This document shows, in pieces, positions 53,595-61,943 of a DNA stretch of 64,000 nucleotides. The notes under the pieces were generated by a model, which was not told the origin of the DNA, did no database searches, and worked only from the letters and a program-made list of their open reading frames with translations. Made by a program: the position numbers and the translations under genes. Positions within the stretch are counted from its first letter, which is position 1. Each line of letters opens with the position of its first letter. Source of the DNA: an uncultured Oscillospiraceae bacterium. GTDB taxonomy: Bacteria; Bacillota; Clostridia; Oscillospirales; Ruminococcaceae. The DNA lies in NCBI GenBank assembly GCA_910577565.1, contig CAJTNJ010000004.1:60493-124492 (forward strand). The letters run 5' to 3'.

Positions 53595-56561
53595 TTATAA
53601 GTTACTTATATTTTTGACATTTTTGCGTTCCTCAATTGCTGCAAACAGGCTTCTAATCCTTATTTTTACTGCACCAAGATTGCTAATCTCATCAATTTTA
53701 AGCTGCGTGTAAAGCTTGTTGTTGCCTTCAAGAATATCCCTTACTTCATCAGTTGTTATGGCATCAACACCACAGCCAAATGAAACCAGCTGTATCAAAT
53801 TCATATTGTCATGCTTTGAAACCTCTTTTGCTGCTGAATATAATCTTGCATGATAGGTCCACTGATTAAGAATTTTTGTTTTAACTTTTTCAGTAGATTG
53901 GAAAGATAGGGCATCGGCAGTTAAAACAACGGCACCATAGCTTGAAATTAATCTATCAATGCCGTGATTGATTTCAGGATCAATATGATAGGGTCTGCCG
54001 GCTAAAACTATAATTTGCTTATTATTTTTGTTTGCATAATCTATTGCTTTATTTGCATATTCACTTAAATTTTTCTTATATAATTCATATGCTGCATATG
54101 CTTTTTTTGTTGCTAATTTAACTTGTTTTTTATTTATGTCAAAATATTTTGATAAAATCTTAAAAGCAAATTTTTCAAAATCTTTATGTCTATCAATGCC
54201 TATATAGTCCATTATGAATTTTTTATTTTTAATTGCTGTCACATTTGATTTGATAACTTCCGGATAATATGCAACAACCGGGCAGTTGTAGTGGTTATCT
54301 CCCGAATGCTCGTCAAAATTATAGGTCATGCAAGGATAGAAAATTGCATCGACATCCGTTTCTAACAATGCTTCAATATGTCCGTGTACAAGCTTTGCTG
54401 GGTAGCAGACAGTATCTGATGGTATGGTGTGTTGACCATTTGTATATAATTCTCTGCTAGATCTTGGAGAAAGTACAACTTTAAAATCTAAGTTTTCAAA
54501 AAATGTTGTCCAAAACGGAAGATTGTCATACATGTTTAAGACCATGGGAATACCTATTTTGCGAGCTTTATTTTTTTTAGATGGCAAATTTGCAAGAAGA
54601 TTATATTTATATTCCACCATATTATAACCATCTTTGTTTGATTGGTTGCCGGTATATTTTTCGCATTTATTTCCCGATATAAAAGTTTTTCCGCTTGCAA
54701 ACTTATTTATCGTAAGCCTGCAATGATTTGGACAGTGTTTGCATGTTGTGGCCGTGACAGTATGTTTAAAATTATTTAATGCGTCACTGCTAATTATTGA
54801 AGACCGATCAGTAGAATTATTTTTAGCATATAAGGCGCAGCCATAAGCACCCATAAGTCCGGAAATTGGAGTGCGCAAAACATTAACTCCAAGTTCTTTT
54901 TCAAATGCCCGAAGGACGGCATCATTTAAAAATGTACCACCCTGCACAACTATATTTTTGCCTAAATCCTTTGGGTCGTTTGCGCGTATAACTTTATAAA
55001 CTGCATTTTTGACAATGGAAACAGAAAGTCCGGCAGATATATCTTCAATTGTTGCGCCGTCTTTTTGAGCTTGCTTAACAGAAGAGTTCATAAAGACGGT
55101 ACAACGTGACCCTAAATCAATTGGTGTTTTGGCAAAAAGGCCTTTTTTTGCAAATTCAGGAGCTGAGTATCCAAGAGCGGTAGCAAAAGTTTCTAAAAAC
55201 GATCCACAGCCGGATGAGCACGCCTCATTTAGCATTATCGAATCAATTGCTCCGATTTTTAATTTAAAGCACTTAATGTCCTGCCCGCCAATGTCAATTA
55301 TGAAATCTACGTTTGGCATAAAATATCTTGCTGATGTAAAATGAGCGACAGTTTCAACTATTCCATCATCAAGTAAAAAAGCGTTTTTAATAAGTTCTTC
55401 GCCATATCCTGTGACTACACTGCCGGCAATGACAGTCTTGTTTTCATTATCTTCTATTCCTTTATAGATTTCTTTTAAAGCGTCTAGCACTATAGAAACA
55501 GCGTTTCCACCGTTTGAGATATATTTTGAATATAATATTTCATCATTTGATGTGATTAGCACAATTTTGGTGGTAGTAGATCCTGCATCTATTCCAAGAT
55601 AGGCTTTGCCTTCATAATCAGATATTTCTTTATAATTAACTAAAACGCTATTTTGACGTTTTAAAAATTCATTATATTCTTCTTCATTGTTAAAAAGAGG
55701 AGGGATATTGGTATTTATTTGTTTTTTTCTTTCTACACTAAGAGTTTTAATAATAGCATCAAGGCTTATTGGAGAAGTTGTGCTTTTAGCATATTCACAA
55801 GCTCCTAAAGCTACAAAATACTGACTATTTTCCGGGAAGATAGCATTTTCTTCATTTAAATTTAATGAGCAGACAAAGCGCTTGCGCAGTCCATTAAAAA
55901 ATGTAAGAGGTCCTCCTAAAAATGCTACTTTGCCTTTAATTTCTCTACCTTGAGCAAGGCCGCCAATTGTTTGGTTAACCACAGCCTGAAAAATACTTGC
56001 AGCAAGATCGTTTTTTTGTGCTCCTTGATTAACAAGTGGCTGTATATCTGACTTTGCAAAAACTCCACATCTAGACGCAATAGTATAAAGTTTGTTATAA
56101 TTAAGCGATAGTTTGTCAAACTCATCTAATTCTAAGCCAAGCAAAACTGCCATTTGATCAATGAAGGCTCCTGTTCCGCCAGCGCAGGATCCGTTCATTC
56201 TAACTTCTGTGATGCCGGATAAAAATAAGATTTTAGCATCTTCACCGCCCAGTTCAATTATGACATCAACGTCTGGATAATATTTCCTTGATGCTATTTG
56301 GGTGGCATAAACTTCCTGGACAAATGGGATATTGTTTTCTTGGGAAAGGCCAAGCCCTGAAGATCCTGTAACCGCAATGTGGACAGGTTGATTTTTTAAT
56401 ATGTGTTTATTGATATATTGTAAAAGCTCGGTTGATTTTTCTCTAACCATGGCTTTGTGTCTTTCATAAGATTTATAAACTATATCTTCGCCTTTTAAAA
56501 CTACACATTTGATTGTAGTAGATCCGACATCCAGTCCCACTCTAAAATTTGGTCGTTCCAT
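53595..56561 (-). CDS. Acyl-CoA dehydratase activase, double ASKHA domain plus DUF2229-type domain
   Basis: 988 residues from the ATG at 56561. A TTG seven codons upstream is possible, but the GGGGGAA that would serve as ribosome site lies between them. It has two BcrA/BadF-type ATPase domains. The first has GLDVGSTTIK, then GGEDAK and a cluster-cysteine loop NGSCAGGTGAFID. The second, starting near 325, has GIDAGSTTTKIV, GGQDIKCFKLK and NEACSSGCGSFLE. Each cysteine loop would contribute to an interdomain [4Fe-4S] cluster. The C-terminal third is a DUF2229-like domain with CKHCPNHC. Family activases drive ATP-dependent electron transfer to radical dehydratases. It is followed directly by the dehydratase-like gene. 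Confidence 0.88.
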   Translation of the reverse strand: MERPNFRVGLDVGSTTIKCVVLKGEDIVYKSYERHKAMVREKSTELLQYINKHILKNQPVHIAVTGSSGLGLSQENNIPFVQEVYATQIASRKYYPDVDVIIELGGEDAKILFLSGITEVRMNGSCAGGTGAFIDQMAVLLGLELDEFDKLSLNYNKLYTIASRCGVFAKSDIQPLVNQGAQKNDLAASIFQAVVNQTIGGLAQGREIKGKVAFLGGPLTFFNGLRKRFVCSLNLNEENAIFPENSQYFVALGACEYAKSTTSPISLDAIIKTLSVERKKQINTNIPPLFNNEEEYNEFLKRQNSVLVNYKEISDYEGKAYLGIDAGSTTTKIVLITSNDEILYSKYISNGGNAVSIVLDALKEIYKGIEDNENKTVIAGSVVTGYGEELIKNAFLLDDGIVETVAHFTSARYFMPNVDFIIDIGGQDIKCFKLKIGAIDSIMLNEACSSGCGSFLETFATALGYSAPEFAKKGLFAKTPIDLGSRCTVFMNSSVKQAQKDGATIEDISAGLSVSIVKNAVYKVIRANDPKDLGKNIVVQGGTFLNDAVLRAFEKELGVNVLRTPISGLMGAYGCALYAKNNSTDRSSIISSDALNNFKHTVTATTCKHCPNHCRLTINKFASGKTFISGNKCEKYTGNQSNKDGYNMVEYKYNLLANLPSKKNKARKIGIPMVLNMYDNLPFWTTFFENLDFKVVLSPRSSRELYTNGQHTIPSDTVCYPAKLVHGHIEALLETDVDAIFYPCMTYNFDEHSGDNHYNCPVVAYYPEVIKSNVTAIKNKKFIMDYIGIDRHKDFEKFAFKILSKYFDINKKQVKLATKKAYAAYELYKKNLSEYANKAIDYANKNNKQIIVLAGRPYHIDPEINHGIDRLISSYGAVVLTADALSFQSTEKVKTKILNQWTYHARLYSAAKEVSKHDNMNLIQLVSFGCGVDAITTDEVRDILEGNNKLYTQLKIDEISNLGAVKIRIRSLFAAIEERKNVKNISNL

Positions 56562-56642
56562 TCTGAGTACTTTTTCCCCCAAATCAGATCTATATTTTAA
56601 ACAATTTTAACATCACTATATATTTGCTAAATAGCTTTTTAG

Positions 56643-56672
56643 ATTATAGCATTTTTTTATTAAATAAATCAA
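56643..56672 (-). promoter_or_regulatory. Promoter for the activase-dehydratase pair
   Basis: Minus strand TTGATT (56667-56672), an 18 bp spacer and TATAAT (56643-56648) with TGC before it (extended -10), about 82 bp upstream of the start. Confidence 0.6.
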
Positions 56673-56790
56673 GGATATATAGGTGTTTTATTTAAAAAGC
56701 ACATTTATATTTTATTAAAATGGAATAATTTACTGTTTTATTATATGTCGCAGATAAAAAATCATAGAACATATTTAATGGTTAAATTTT

Positions 56791-57702
56791 TTAAACAGAT
56801 AATTCAATCATTTTTTTTATAGATTGTCTTGCTGCATTTGCCACTCCTTTTGGGATTTCAATTTCAGATATATCGTCTTTTGATATAGCTCTATAAACAT
56901 CTGAAAGTGAAGTAACTGCCATATTTCTACATACCAGATTATTTGACAAAAGAGGGAAATGTCTGTTGGGATATAATATGCTAAGTTTTTTAGCAATGTT
57001 CACCTCGGTTCCTATAATACAGTTATCATTGTGATTTTTAGCATAATTAATAATTTCGGATGTTGAACCAACAAAGTCGGCATATTTGCAAACTTTTGGT
57101 GATAACTCAGGATGGCATAATAATTTGTAATTGGGATATTTTTTCATAGTGTTTATTGTTTCTTTTTCTGTTACAATAGAATGTATTGGGCAACAACCAT
57201 CCATAAACTTAAAGTTCTTTTTAGGAATTTTGCTTTGAACCATGGCACCAAGATTTTTATCAGGGATAAAAAGTATATTGTCAGAATCTAAATTTTTTAC
57301 AACTTTTACAGCACAAGAACTCGTAACACAAACATCGCTTATAGCTTTTAATTCGGTTGTTGTGTTAACGTAAGCAACTACAGAATAATTGGGATTTTGA
57401 TTTTTAAATTCTTTTATTTCATAAACACTAAGTTGTTTGGCCATTGGACAACTTGCAGCATCGTTTGCTAATATAACTTTTTTTTCGGGAGACAGCAATT
57501 TTATTGTTTCAGCCATAAACCTAACACCGCAAAGTACAATTGTGTTTTGTTTAAAATGTTGCACTCTTTCAGAAAGCATAAAAGAGTCACCCACAAGATC
57601 TGCTATTTCTTGAATTTCAATCGATTGATAACTATGTGCCACAATAGCAATATTCTTTTTCTTTTTGAGTTTAACTATCTTGTCTTGTAAATCATTTATC
57701 AT
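56791..57702 (-). CDS. nadA: Quinolinate synthase NadA
   Basis: Condenses iminoaspartate with dihydroxyacetone phosphate to quinolinate in NAD biosynthesis; oxygen-sensitive [4Fe-4S] enzyme. 303 residues, the short form. By alignment from memory with the Thermotoga enzyme, the cluster ligands are Cys85 (DAASCPMA), Cys171 (GCCPIH) and Cys258 (LVCRNM). Substrate-binding motifs AHSYQ, YVNTTTE, VTSSCAVKVV, CHPELS, FVGSTSE and IIGTEVN are present. The HPE(C) position of many homologues is HPEL here; that residue is not a cluster ligand. nadB and nadC are absent from the window, so the gene stands alone behind its own promoter. Confidence 0.93.
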   Translation of the reverse strand: MINDLQDKIVKLKKKKNIAIVAHSYQSIEIQEIADLVGDSFMLSERVQHFKQNTIVLCGVRFMAETIKLLSPEKKVILANDAASCPMAKQLSVYEIKEFKNQNPNYSVVAYVNTTTELKAISDVCVTSSCAVKVVKNLDSDNILFIPDKNLGAMVQSKIPKKNFKFMDGCCPIHSIVTEKETINTMKKYPNYKLLCHPELSPKVCKYADFVGSTSEIINYAKNHNDNCIIGTEVNIAKKLSILYPNRHFPLLSNNLVCRNMAVTSLSDVYRAISKDDISEIEIPKGVANAARQSIKKMIELSV

Positions 57703-57739
57703 ATCCTTGTGCCTTTCTAATTAGTTTTTAACTTTTTTT

Positions 57740-57769
57740 ATTATACAAAAAAGATGTTGTCAAAGTCAA
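57740..57769 (-). promoter_or_regulatory. Promoter for nadA
   Basis: Minus strand TTGACT (57764-57769), an 18 bp spacer and TATAAT (57740-57745), about 38 bp before the start. A second TTGACA lies 6 bp closer but is too near the -10. Confidence 0.65.
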
Positions 57770-57774
57770 TTGTT

Positions 57775-58053
57775 GTGGGCTTGAGGTACAAAAATTAAAG
57801 AAAAGATGATGGATAATATAAATAGAAAAGCAGAATTTTTCAAATTAAGAAATCGTAATTTAAATTCCAAAAATTTGTTTAAGTTATGTACAAAAACGCT
57901 AATTATTATTTTAATAAAAGTGGAAATATTTAAATTATCGTTTTAATGCTGTTATATATTTATTAAGTTAAGTATTGTGTTATAATATGTTTATTAATTT
58001 TTAGTTACAAGGAATTATTAAATAAGTTACAATTTTATTTTATTATTCTTTAA
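57775..58053. other. Non-coding gap upstream of nadA
   Basis: About 280 bp with no open frame or RNA motif recognised; it ends at the 34 bp palindrome. Confidence 0.4.
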
Positions 58054-58087
58054 TAGTTTACATTTTCAAATTTGAAAATGTAAACTA
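58054..58087. repeat. 34 bp perfect palindrome beside the tRNA-Cys terminator
   Basis: TAGTTTACATTTTCAAA is followed directly by its exact reverse complement, with no spacer. It shares its last base with the adjoining terminator stem. It lies 3' of tRNA-Cys and about 285 bp upstream of the nadA promoter. A dimeric-protein operator, a second transcription-ending hairpin or the trace of a mobile element are all possible; none can be chosen from sequence. Confidence 0.85.
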
Positions 58088-58119
58088 AAAAGCAACAAAG
58101 AGAAACTTTGTTGCTTTTT
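58087..58119 (-). terminator. Terminator of tRNA-Cys
   Basis: Perfect 14 bp stem AAAAAGCAACAAAG/CTTTGTTGCTTTTT with a 5 nt loop. It lies 1 bp past the encoded CCA and carries its own T run on the minus strand. Confidence 0.85.
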
Positions 58120-58120
58120 A

Positions 58121-58194
58121 TGGAGGCGACGACCAGATTTGAACTGGTGATCAAGGTGTTGCAGACCCATGCCTTACCACTTGGCTACGTCGCC
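58121..58194 (-). tRNA. tRNA-Cys (GCA)
   Basis: Minus strand 74 nt. The 7 bp acceptor stem GGCGACG/CGTCGCC is perfect, and the D arm is GCC-AAGTGGTAA-GGC. The anticodon loop CTGCAAC has anticodon GCA and closes on TGGGT/ACCTT, with a weak outer pair. The T arm is ACCAG-TTCAAAT-CTGGT. CCA is encoded (58121-58123) after discriminator T. It is single, with its own promoter and terminator. Confidence 0.95.
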
Positions 58195-58290
58195 ATTTGG
58201 GAGAATTTCGAGGTTTAAATTATTTACTTCTCCATCAATATAATAATTATGTATATCCACATATTAAATATGCTTAACTTCGTAATTTAT

Positions 58291-58318
58291 ATTGTACACT
58301 AAAATTTTATAATGTCAA
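58291..58318 (-). promoter_or_regulatory. Promoter for tRNA-Cys
   Basis: Minus strand TTGACA (58313-58318), a 16 bp spacer and TACAAT (58291-58296), about 95 bp upstream of the mature 5' end. Confidence 0.6.
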
Positions 58319-58319
58319 T

Positions 58320-58777
58320 ATTAAAATAACTAGAAAGCAATTAATAAATAAAAGTTAATAAAATGAGAAAGACAAAAATTAGATTTTAAAGAAAAATATA
58401 AATGTTTAGCTCAATTAAATTAAAAATCTTAATAATTGTTTTTCATTATAATATAGAATAAAAGACATTTAGATATTTTTAGAGTATGTGTAATATCTTT
58501 ATCTGAGTCATATTGTACATTTTTTATGTTATATTATAGGTTAAGTACTTGTGTAAGTTATATAATAACAGGAATTAGAACATATGATAAATATATTTAT
58601 TAATTTTTATTTTCTTGCAAATTGTTTGCAAGTTTTTAGATTTTTTAAAGTTTACATATTATCTTTCTTTTATGTTTTTTGTTTTTATTATAATTTAATT
58701 TTATTTATAATTTTCACATTTTATACCTCTATATTATATATCAAATACTCTTTTTTCAATTTTTTGTTTATATAACA
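58320..58777. other. Non-coding gap between tRNA-Cys and the polysaccharide genes
   Basis: Extremely AT-rich. A 63-codon open frame at 58584-58775 is a run of Phe, Ile and Tyr caused by composition, with no ribosome site, and is not called. Nothing else is seen. Confidence 0.5.
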
Positions 58778-58806
58778 TTGACGCATAGGTTTAAAAAAAG
58801 TATACT
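58778..58806 (+). promoter_or_regulatory. Promoter of the cpsC-cpsD-cpsB module
   Basis: TTGACG (58778-58783), a 17 bp spacer and TATACT (58801-58806). The predicted start of transcription near 58813 leaves a very short leader with AGAGGG in it. Confidence 0.65.
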
Positions 58807-58833
58807 AAGTAAAAAGAGGGTGTGTTAAAATAT

Positions 58834-59511
58834 ATGGATGATATGAATATGCAAAAATTTTTATCTCTAATTAAAGTAAGATTTGCTTGGTTGTTTTTAG
58901 GAATAATAGTTGGATTTTTTATAATGTTGTTTGTTTCGTTAATAATTCCAAAACAATATAAATCATCTATACAACTTTATGTTACTACATATTCTTTTGA
59001 ACAAAACTCTAATACGGCATTAGTTCAAAGCAGTGAGATTATAGCTGCTGAAAAGTTGGCAAATACCTGCAGTGTCATTTTAAAAAATGAAGATATATTG
59101 CAAATAGTAGCGGATAATTTAACCGAGTATACAACAGTAAAACGAATTAAAGAATCACTAAATATTAAAGTAGTTTCTGGCACGCAAATACTTGAGATAA
59201 CATCTACTACAAATAATGCTAAATTATCTGTTGATATTTGTAATACTCTTGCAAAAATTGCACCTTTAAAACTGCAAAATGTAATAAATGGTGTATATGC
59301 CAAAGAGGTGGGAAACGCAACAATACCATATTATGCTTCATCACCAAATATTTTAAATAATAGTTTAATTGGCGCTTTTTTAGGATTGTTTATAACAATT
59401 ATAATTGTTCTCTTAATTGAGCTTTCTGATAATACCATTAAAACAGCAGATACATTTAAAAAGCATTTTAATATTCCGATTTTAGGAGAAATTCCAAGTT
59501 TTAAAGAATAG
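58834..59511 (+). CDS. cpsC: Wzz/CpsC-type polysaccharide co-polymerase and kinase activator
   Basis: Membrane partner of the CpsD tyrosine kinase; family members control chain length and export of capsular or exopolysaccharide. 226 residues from the ATG at 58834; a GTG at 58822 is too close to the AGAGGG site. It has TM1 at about 17-38, an extracellular region with KQYKSSIQLYVTTY, and TM2 at about 175-198 (LIGAFLGLFITIIIVLL). A cytoplasmic tail ends in ILGEIPSF, the usual segment that activates the kinase. It lies 19 bp before cpsD. The rest of a polysaccharide gene cluster (glycosyltransferases, flippase) is not in the window. Confidence 0.88.
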   Translation: MDDMNMQKFLSLIKVRFAWLFLGIIVGFFIMLFVSLIIPKQYKSSIQLYVTTYSFEQNSNTALVQSSEIIAAEKLANTCSVILKNEDILQIVADNLTEYTTVKRIKESLNIKVVSGTQILEITSTTNNAKLSVDICNTLAKIAPLKLQNVINGVYAKEVGNATIPYYASSPNILNNSLIGAFLGLFITIIIVLLIELSDNTIKTADTFKKHFNIPILGEIPSFKE

Positions 59512-59530
59512 AAAGGAAATAGATATCATT

Positions 59531-60235
59531 ATGGCTAAAATCAGAACAGCGTCAGATAATTATAAAAATGTAATTTTGTCTACAAAAACAGATTTTACGA
59601 TAGTTGAGTCTTATAAAATTTTAAGAACTAATTTATTGTTCGCTATTTCTACGACAAAAAGTAAGACGTTTTTGGTTTCAAGCATTGAACCTTATGCTGG
59701 CAAAACAGTAACTAGCAGTAATTTAGCTATTACTTTGGCCCAAACTGGTGCTAAAACCTTACTGCTGGATGCTGATATGAGAAAACCGTCGCAACATAAG
59801 ATATTTAAGCTTAAAAACAATAACGGGCTCTCGCATGTTTTGAGCGGACTTAAACATTTAGATTGTGTTATAAAAAAAGAAGTTTTGCATAATTTAGATG
59901 TTATCCTTTCAGGTTATATCCCACCAAATCCTTCTGAACTATTAGGTTCCAAAAATATGCAAACGTTTTTGGAGTTAATTGAAAAAGCATATGATTATGT
60001 TGTAATTGATACACCACCAATTGGTGTAACGACCGATGCTCTAACAATTATTGATAGAACAGCAGGTTTATTGCTTGTATGTAGGTATAAAAAAACCACT
60101 TATGATATGATAGGTAGAGCAATAGAAATGACAGAAAATGTAAACGGGACACTTTTAGGTGTGGTAATTAACGATATTTCTCAAAAGAAAAATGAAGCTT
60201 ATAAATTATCTAATAAACATAACTATGGAGAGTGA
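59531..60235 (+). CDS. cpsD: CpsD/CapB-type bacterial tyrosine kinase (BY-kinase)
   Basis: Cytoplasmic tyrosine autokinase regulating polysaccharide synthesis. 234 residues. An activating ESYKILRTNLLF helix (26-37) is present, as in the family. Walker A reads EPYAGKTVT (53-61) where the usual form is GEGKST. Walker A' is LLLDADMRKP (77-86) and Walker B is VVIDTPP (157-163). The C-terminal tyrosine cluster is reduced to Tyr224 and Tyr232, against four or more in typical members. It overlaps or abuts cpsB (the cpsB ATG is 2 bp after the stop), so the two are translated together. Confidence 0.9.
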   Translation: MAKIRTASDNYKNVILSTKTDFTIVESYKILRTNLLFAISTTKSKTFLVSSIEPYAGKTVTSSNLAITLAQTGAKTLLLDADMRKPSQHKIFKLKNNNGLSHVLSGLKHLDCVIKKEVLHNLDVILSGYIPPNPSELLGSKNMQTFLELIEKAYDYVVIDTPPIGVTTDALTIIDRTAGLLLVCRYKKTTYDMIGRAIEMTENVNGTLLGVVINDISQKKNEAYKLSNKHNYGE

Positions 60236-60237
60236 TT

Positions 60238-60936
60238 ATGTGGATTGATATTCATAGTCATGTTCTGCCTAATGTTGATGATGGTGCTAAAGATATTGAT
60301 ATGTGTCTTGACATGCTAAATATTCTTTTTAATCAATCTGTTGATGTTTTGGTATGTACTCCTCATTATTATTCTTGCAAAGGAACCGTCGATTCGTTTT
60401 TATCAAAAAGAAATAATGAATATAAAACTATAAATAAATTTTTAAATGAAAGTTGTCCTAAGCTCTTATTGGGTGCAGAAGTAAGGGTGGAATTTGGGGT
60501 TTCTGAAAATGATATTGAAAAACTAACCATTAAAAACACTAATTTAATTTTGTTAGAGTTTTTAAATTCTTACTTTGAAGATTGGATGATTGGTGAAATA
60601 GAAAATATTGTTTATTCCGATTCGCTTATTCCTATTTTTGCTCATGTAGAAAGATATCTTGATTTATTCAGTACAAATGATTGGAACAAAATATTTTCAT
60701 TTTCAGGTGCAATTGCTCAGTTTAGCGTGGAGTCTTTGAAATTTAGAGCAGTTAGATCATTTGCACGTGATCTTATAAAATCTAATATACCTATAATACT
60801 TGGAAGCGATGCACATAATACAACAATCAGACCTCCTAAATTTGATGTTGCTAACAAATTGTTTTTTAATACCAAAAAATATAATGATATATTTTTCAAT
60901 GTGAAATCGACTCAACAAGTGTTGTGCTTAAATTAA
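60238..60936 (+). CDS. cpsB: CpsB/YwqE-type PHP protein-tyrosine phosphatase
   Basis: Metal-dependent phosphatase of the PHP superfamily that removes phosphate from the CpsD tyrosine tail. 232 residues from the ATG at 60238, with GGAG 7 bp upstream. A GTG at 60232 overlaps cpsD and is less likely. Metal-site motifs in order: DIHSHVLPNVDDGAKD, CTPHYY, LGAEVRVE, IFAHVERY and ILGSDAHN. The kinase-phosphatase pair argues for a phospho-regulated surface polysaccharide. It is the last gene of this unit. Confidence 0.93.
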   Translation: MWIDIHSHVLPNVDDGAKDIDMCLDMLNILFNQSVDVLVCTPHYYSCKGTVDSFLSKRNNEYKTINKFLNESCPKLLLGAEVRVEFGVSENDIEKLTIKNTNLILLEFLNSYFEDWMIGEIENIVYSDSLIPIFAHVERYLDLFSTNDWNKIFSFSGAIAQFSVESLKFRAVRSFARDLIKSNIPIILGSDAHNTTIRPPKFDVANKLFFNTKKYNDIFFNVKSTQQVLCLN

Positions 60937-61281
60937 TTTTTAATTTCTTAACGGATATAATTAGTAATTTGTAATATCTATAAAAATTTTAAATTGCAGA
61001 TAAAAATTAAAAAAGTACTTTAAATGAATTCCCTTATTATATCCTCGTATTATAGCAAATCATCAGATGATTTAAAAAAACCAAAAATCTTTAAAATATA
61101 TCACTTTTTAAAAAAATATAATAATTTGGGTTTTTAAAATTGTTATTTGTTATTTAACTTTTCTATATTAATGTTACAGAGTTAATTTAAAAGAATCTTT
61201 CGTTATTTAAAATGCATATTCTCATTTAAAAGTACTCTAACTTACTTATTAATTTGGACATTTTTCATAATTTTAAAGTGA
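60937..61281. other. Non-coding gap before the sortase operon
   Basis: About 345 bp, AT-rich. Complementary arms around 61074-61085 and 61120-61135 (AAAAAACCAAA with TTTGGGTTTTT) could fold as a long-looped hairpin, but the loop is too long to call a terminator with confidence. No gene is seen. Confidence 0.4.
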
Positions 61282-61311
61282 TTGACGAATAGTAAATTGT
61301 TGTGTTAAAAT
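61282..61311 (+). promoter_or_regulatory. Promoter of the sortase operon
   Basis: TTGACG (61282-61287), an 18 bp spacer and TAAAAT (61306-61311) with TGT before it (extended -10), about 45 bp before the first start. The three genes are therefore probably expressed independently of cpsCDB. Confidence 0.65.
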
Positions 61312-61355
61312 AATACTATGTTAATAAATTGTAAAATTTAAATGGAGTTTATATT

Positions 61356-61940
61356 ATGAAATGTTGTAAAAATATTATTTTGGCTATGCTTGTGCTAACC
61401 TTATCCGCCTGTATGATTTTGCCAGTAGCAGCAAATTCCATAAGTCAAACTAAAAACGATATTATTTCAGAAATTAATAATGGAATAAAAGTAAATGACA
61501 ATATCAAATTTTTACCAAATAAATATGTTAAACTGGCTAATGATATTCTTTACACCGAAGACTTTTCTTTGGAAGAGCTTAACTATATTAAAGACAGAAC
61601 ATTAGAGGGTAAATCAATTTGGTCTGATTCCGGTGAGCTAAATTATGAACAAATGAGCAGTGATTATAAAAACAAATTAACTTTTCTTGCAACTAAAACT
61701 TCCGACCATCTTGGCATGACACTTACTATATCAGGCAAAGATATAAAAGTAGTTACTAAAAGTGGCAGAGTTTACAAAACCGAATCTTTTTCAGCAGAAT
61801 ATGACAGTGATAAAGATGTAATTAAAAATACGGGCATTGACATAAATATATTCCCGTTAGCAGCAGTGTTTTCTTTATTTTTCTTGCTTACTTTTATAGG
61901 TTTGTTTTTGTTTTTCAAAATTTGCAAAAGAGAATGTTAA
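61356..61940 (+). CDS. Exported protein with C-terminal sorting-signal-like tail; candidate sortase substrate
   Basis: 194 residues, family not recognised. The N-terminus is exported. It has both a lipobox-like LSAC (Cys19) and a signal peptidase I-type VAA end at 24-26, so the processing route is ambiguous. The middle (30-150) is soluble, with no known domain. The C-terminus reads IKNTG (156-160), a hydrophobic helix (about 165-187) and a short basic tail KICKREC. This is the layout of an LPxTG cell-wall sorting signal, but with Ile-Lys in place of Leu-Pro. The sortase gene starts 3 bp after the stop. A plain membrane anchor is the alternative. GGAG precedes the ATG by 8 bp. Confidence 0.72.
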   Translation: MKCCKNIILAMLVLTLSACMILPVAANSISQTKNDIISEINNGIKVNDNIKFLPNKYVKLANDILYTEDFSLEELNYIKDRTLEGKSIWSDSGELNYEQMSSDYKNKLTFLATKTSDHLGMTLTISGKDIKVVTKSGRVYKTESFSAEYDSDKDVIKNTGIDINIFPLAAVFSLFFLLTFIGLFLFFKICKREC

Positions 61941-61943
61941 AAA

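Noticed and set aside
57703..58053. Riboswitch or T-box upstream of nadA
   Set aside because: The promoter is only about 38 bp from the start, leaving no room for a structured leader.
58584..58775. 63-codon open frame rich in Phe, Ile and Tyr
   Set aside because: No ribosome site; composition simply reflects very AT-rich intergenic DNA.
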